Shown: one piece after another, positions 5,551-6,708 of the stretch
How the letters are laid out: each line of letters begins with the position of its first letter
Position numbering within the stretch: position 1 is the first letter of the stretch
Assembly: GCA_014800105.1 (NCBI GenBank)
Contig: JAAVGQ010000142.1
Coordinates: 1-6,708, forward strand
DNA length: 6,708 bases
Direction of reading: 5' to 3'
Source of the DNA: Bacteroidales bacterium
Lineage (GTDB): Bacteria > Bacteroidota > Bacteroidia > Bacteroidales > Muribaculaceae
The notes under the pieces: model-generated
The model's database searches: none
What the model was told of the DNA's origin: nothing
The model's input: only the letters and a program-made list of their open reading frames with translations
Made by a program: the position numbers and the translations under genes

Positions 5551-6708
5551 ATGAGACTACATTCTTTTATGAGATTTCTCTCCCTCCTGTTGCCCGGCAG
5601 TCTCGCGGCACAGAACGGGATTTCACTCAACACTGACAGTGTCGCTGCATCATTCTACGGCATGACCGAGGATATTTACATTGACGAGCACCTGCTTGAA
5701 AACGACGATGACAATTCTCAGGCTATTTCCATTCTCAACGGGGCTGCCAACAATGTATACTACAACACGGCGAGCTACAACTTCGGTCCGATGCATTTCA
5801 AGTATCGCGGCTACAGCAGCCCTTACACGGCAGTCTATGTCAACGGCATAGAGATGAATGACCTCATAACCGGCTCATTCGACTACACATCGTTAGGTGG
5901 AATGACCTCACGGGCCTTCCGCAACAAGACAACAGTAGTGGGCATGGATGCTGCGACCTACGGCTTCGGAGCTATAGGCGGTGCGACCAACTATAATACG
6001 TCGGCCATGGGTTACGCACCAGGTTTTGCCGGCTCGCTTGCTTTCACCAATTCCTCCTATATGCTTCGAGCCATGGCAACCTATTCCACCGGCATCAGCA
6101 AGGATGGATGGGGAATCACCGTGAGCGGAATAGGACGCTGGAGCGACGAGGGGGTCGTTCCCGGAACGTTCTACAAGCAAGGCGGCCTGTTCGTTTCAGT
6201 GGGCAAAATTTTCAATGCCCGTAGCTCATTAACATTTACGGCTTACGGTGCTCCGTTGCAACGAGCAACCTCCTCCCCCACATACGCCGAGATTTTTGAA
6301 CTCACCGGTGATAATCTCTATAACCCCAACTGGGGGTGGCAGGATGGCAAGAAGCGCTCGGCACGCATTCGCCAGCAGTTTGACCCTACGTTTATGGCCA
6401 ACTGGCTTTTTCAACCTACTAACGCGACCACTATCAACGCCGGAGCGATGTTCCGCGTAGTAAATTACTCGCAGTCACGAATAGAGCGCTATAAGGCCCC
6501 CGACCCTATGCCGGATTACTACAAGAAGCTGCCAAGCTACTATAGCGACTCGCCTGCCACTGAAGAGTTCTACGATCACCTGTGGCACACTGATGACAGC
6601 TTCCGCCAGATTGACTGGGCATCGCTCTATCAAGCCAATTATCTCAACCGCCTCGAAAATCTGGAGCCTGAAAATGCTGATAACCAAAAGGGGTCCAGCT
6701 ATATCCTC
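5551..6708 (+). CDS. TonB-dependent receptor, outer membrane (5' part, open at the window end)
   Basis: The frame is open for 386 codons to the right edge. An in-frame TAG lies directly before the ATG at 5551, so no upstream extension exists; a second in-frame ATG at 5569 is an alternative start. Residues 1-20 look like a signal peptide (basic start, FLSLLLPGSLAA, likely cleavage before Gln21). After a short acidic linker (ENDDDN, 50-55) comes the plug domain: AISILNGAANNVYYNTASYNFGPMHFKYRGY, VYVNGIEMND (95-104) and YGFGAIGGATNYNT (137-150). Beta-barrel strands then begin, with the family motifs TYSTGISKDGW, NPNWGWQDGKKRSARI and KAPDPMPDYYKKLPSYY (315-331). These match a Bacteroidota receptor family often described as carboxypeptidase-like-domain TonB-dependent receptors, but that N-terminal domain is missing here. 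The ligand is unknown, no SusD-like partner is in view, and roughly the second half of the barrel lies outside the window. Confidence 0.9.
   Translation, partial: MRLHSFMRFLSLLLPGSLAAQNGISLNTDSVAASFYGMTEDIYIDEHLLENDDDNSQAISILNGAANNVYYNTASYNFGPMHFKYRGYSSPYTAVYVNGIEMNDLITGSFDYTSLGGMTSRAFRNKTTVVGMDAATYGFGAIGGATNYNTSAMGYAPGFAGSLAFTNSSYMLRAMATYSTGISKDGWGITVSGIGRWSDEGVVPGTFYKQGGLFVSVGKIFNARSSLTFTAYGAPLQRATSSPTYAEIFELTGDNLYNPNWGWQDGKKRSARIRQQFDPTFMANWLFQPTNATTINAGAMFRVVNYSQSRIERYKAPDPMPDYYKKLPSYYSDSPATEEFYDHLWHTDDSFRQIDWASLYQANYLNRLENLEPENADNQKGSSYIL

Noticed and set aside
5908..6687. Several minus-strand open frames and one plus-strand frame within the receptor gene
   Set aside because: The plus-strand frame from 5551 is open throughout and encodes conserved receptor motifs, so the others are shadows.

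Overview
The window looks like a chromosomal segment of a Bacteroidales bacterium, probably a gut member; a Muribaculaceae-like genome is my guess rather than something shown. Three things support this: Bacteroidota-type promoters (TTTG about 19-21 bp upstream of TAnnTTTG), weak or absent Shine-Dalgarno sequences with A-rich leaders, and the gene content (KorAB, the short Psd/PssA pair followed by a DUF4834-like protein, and a Bacteroidota-type TonB-dependent receptor).

Layout, left to right. Positions 2-1504 (+) hold the C-terminal part of korA and a complete korB, the two subunits of 2-oxoglutarate:ferredoxin oxidoreductase, followed by a strong hairpin terminator. Positions 1505-1719 are intergenic and hold that terminator, two perfect short palindromes and a near-consensus promoter. 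Positions 1720-3540 (+) are an apparent operon: psd (phosphatidylserine decarboxylase), pssA (phosphatidylserine synthase, overlapping psd by 8 nt) and a small membrane-anchored DUF4834-like protein. PssA makes phosphatidylserine and Psd converts it to phosphatidylethanolamine, so the overlap joins two consecutive steps of membrane lipid synthesis. A GC-rich hairpin at 3561-3589 separates this operon from the convergent one.

Positions 3617-5292 (-) are a two-gene operon read right to left: a radical SAM protein resembling the COG0731 group, then an S66-family LD-carboxypeptidase, joined by an ATGA overlap. Positions 5293-5550 are an AT-rich divergent intergenic region with a likely promoter for the minus-strand operon and nested inverted repeats. 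From 5551 to the right edge (+) is the 5' part of an outer-membrane TonB-dependent receptor that stays open at the window end. It starts directly with a signal peptide and plug and has no N-terminal carboxypeptidase-regulatory-like domain.

Most of the window is ordinary housekeeping sequence. I see no CRISPR array, tRNA, rRNA, insertion sequence or clear new system. The parts most worth a second look are the repeat-rich divergent region at 5392-5503, the short-form receptor, and the coupling of an uncharacterised radical SAM enzyme to a peptidoglycan-recycling peptidase.
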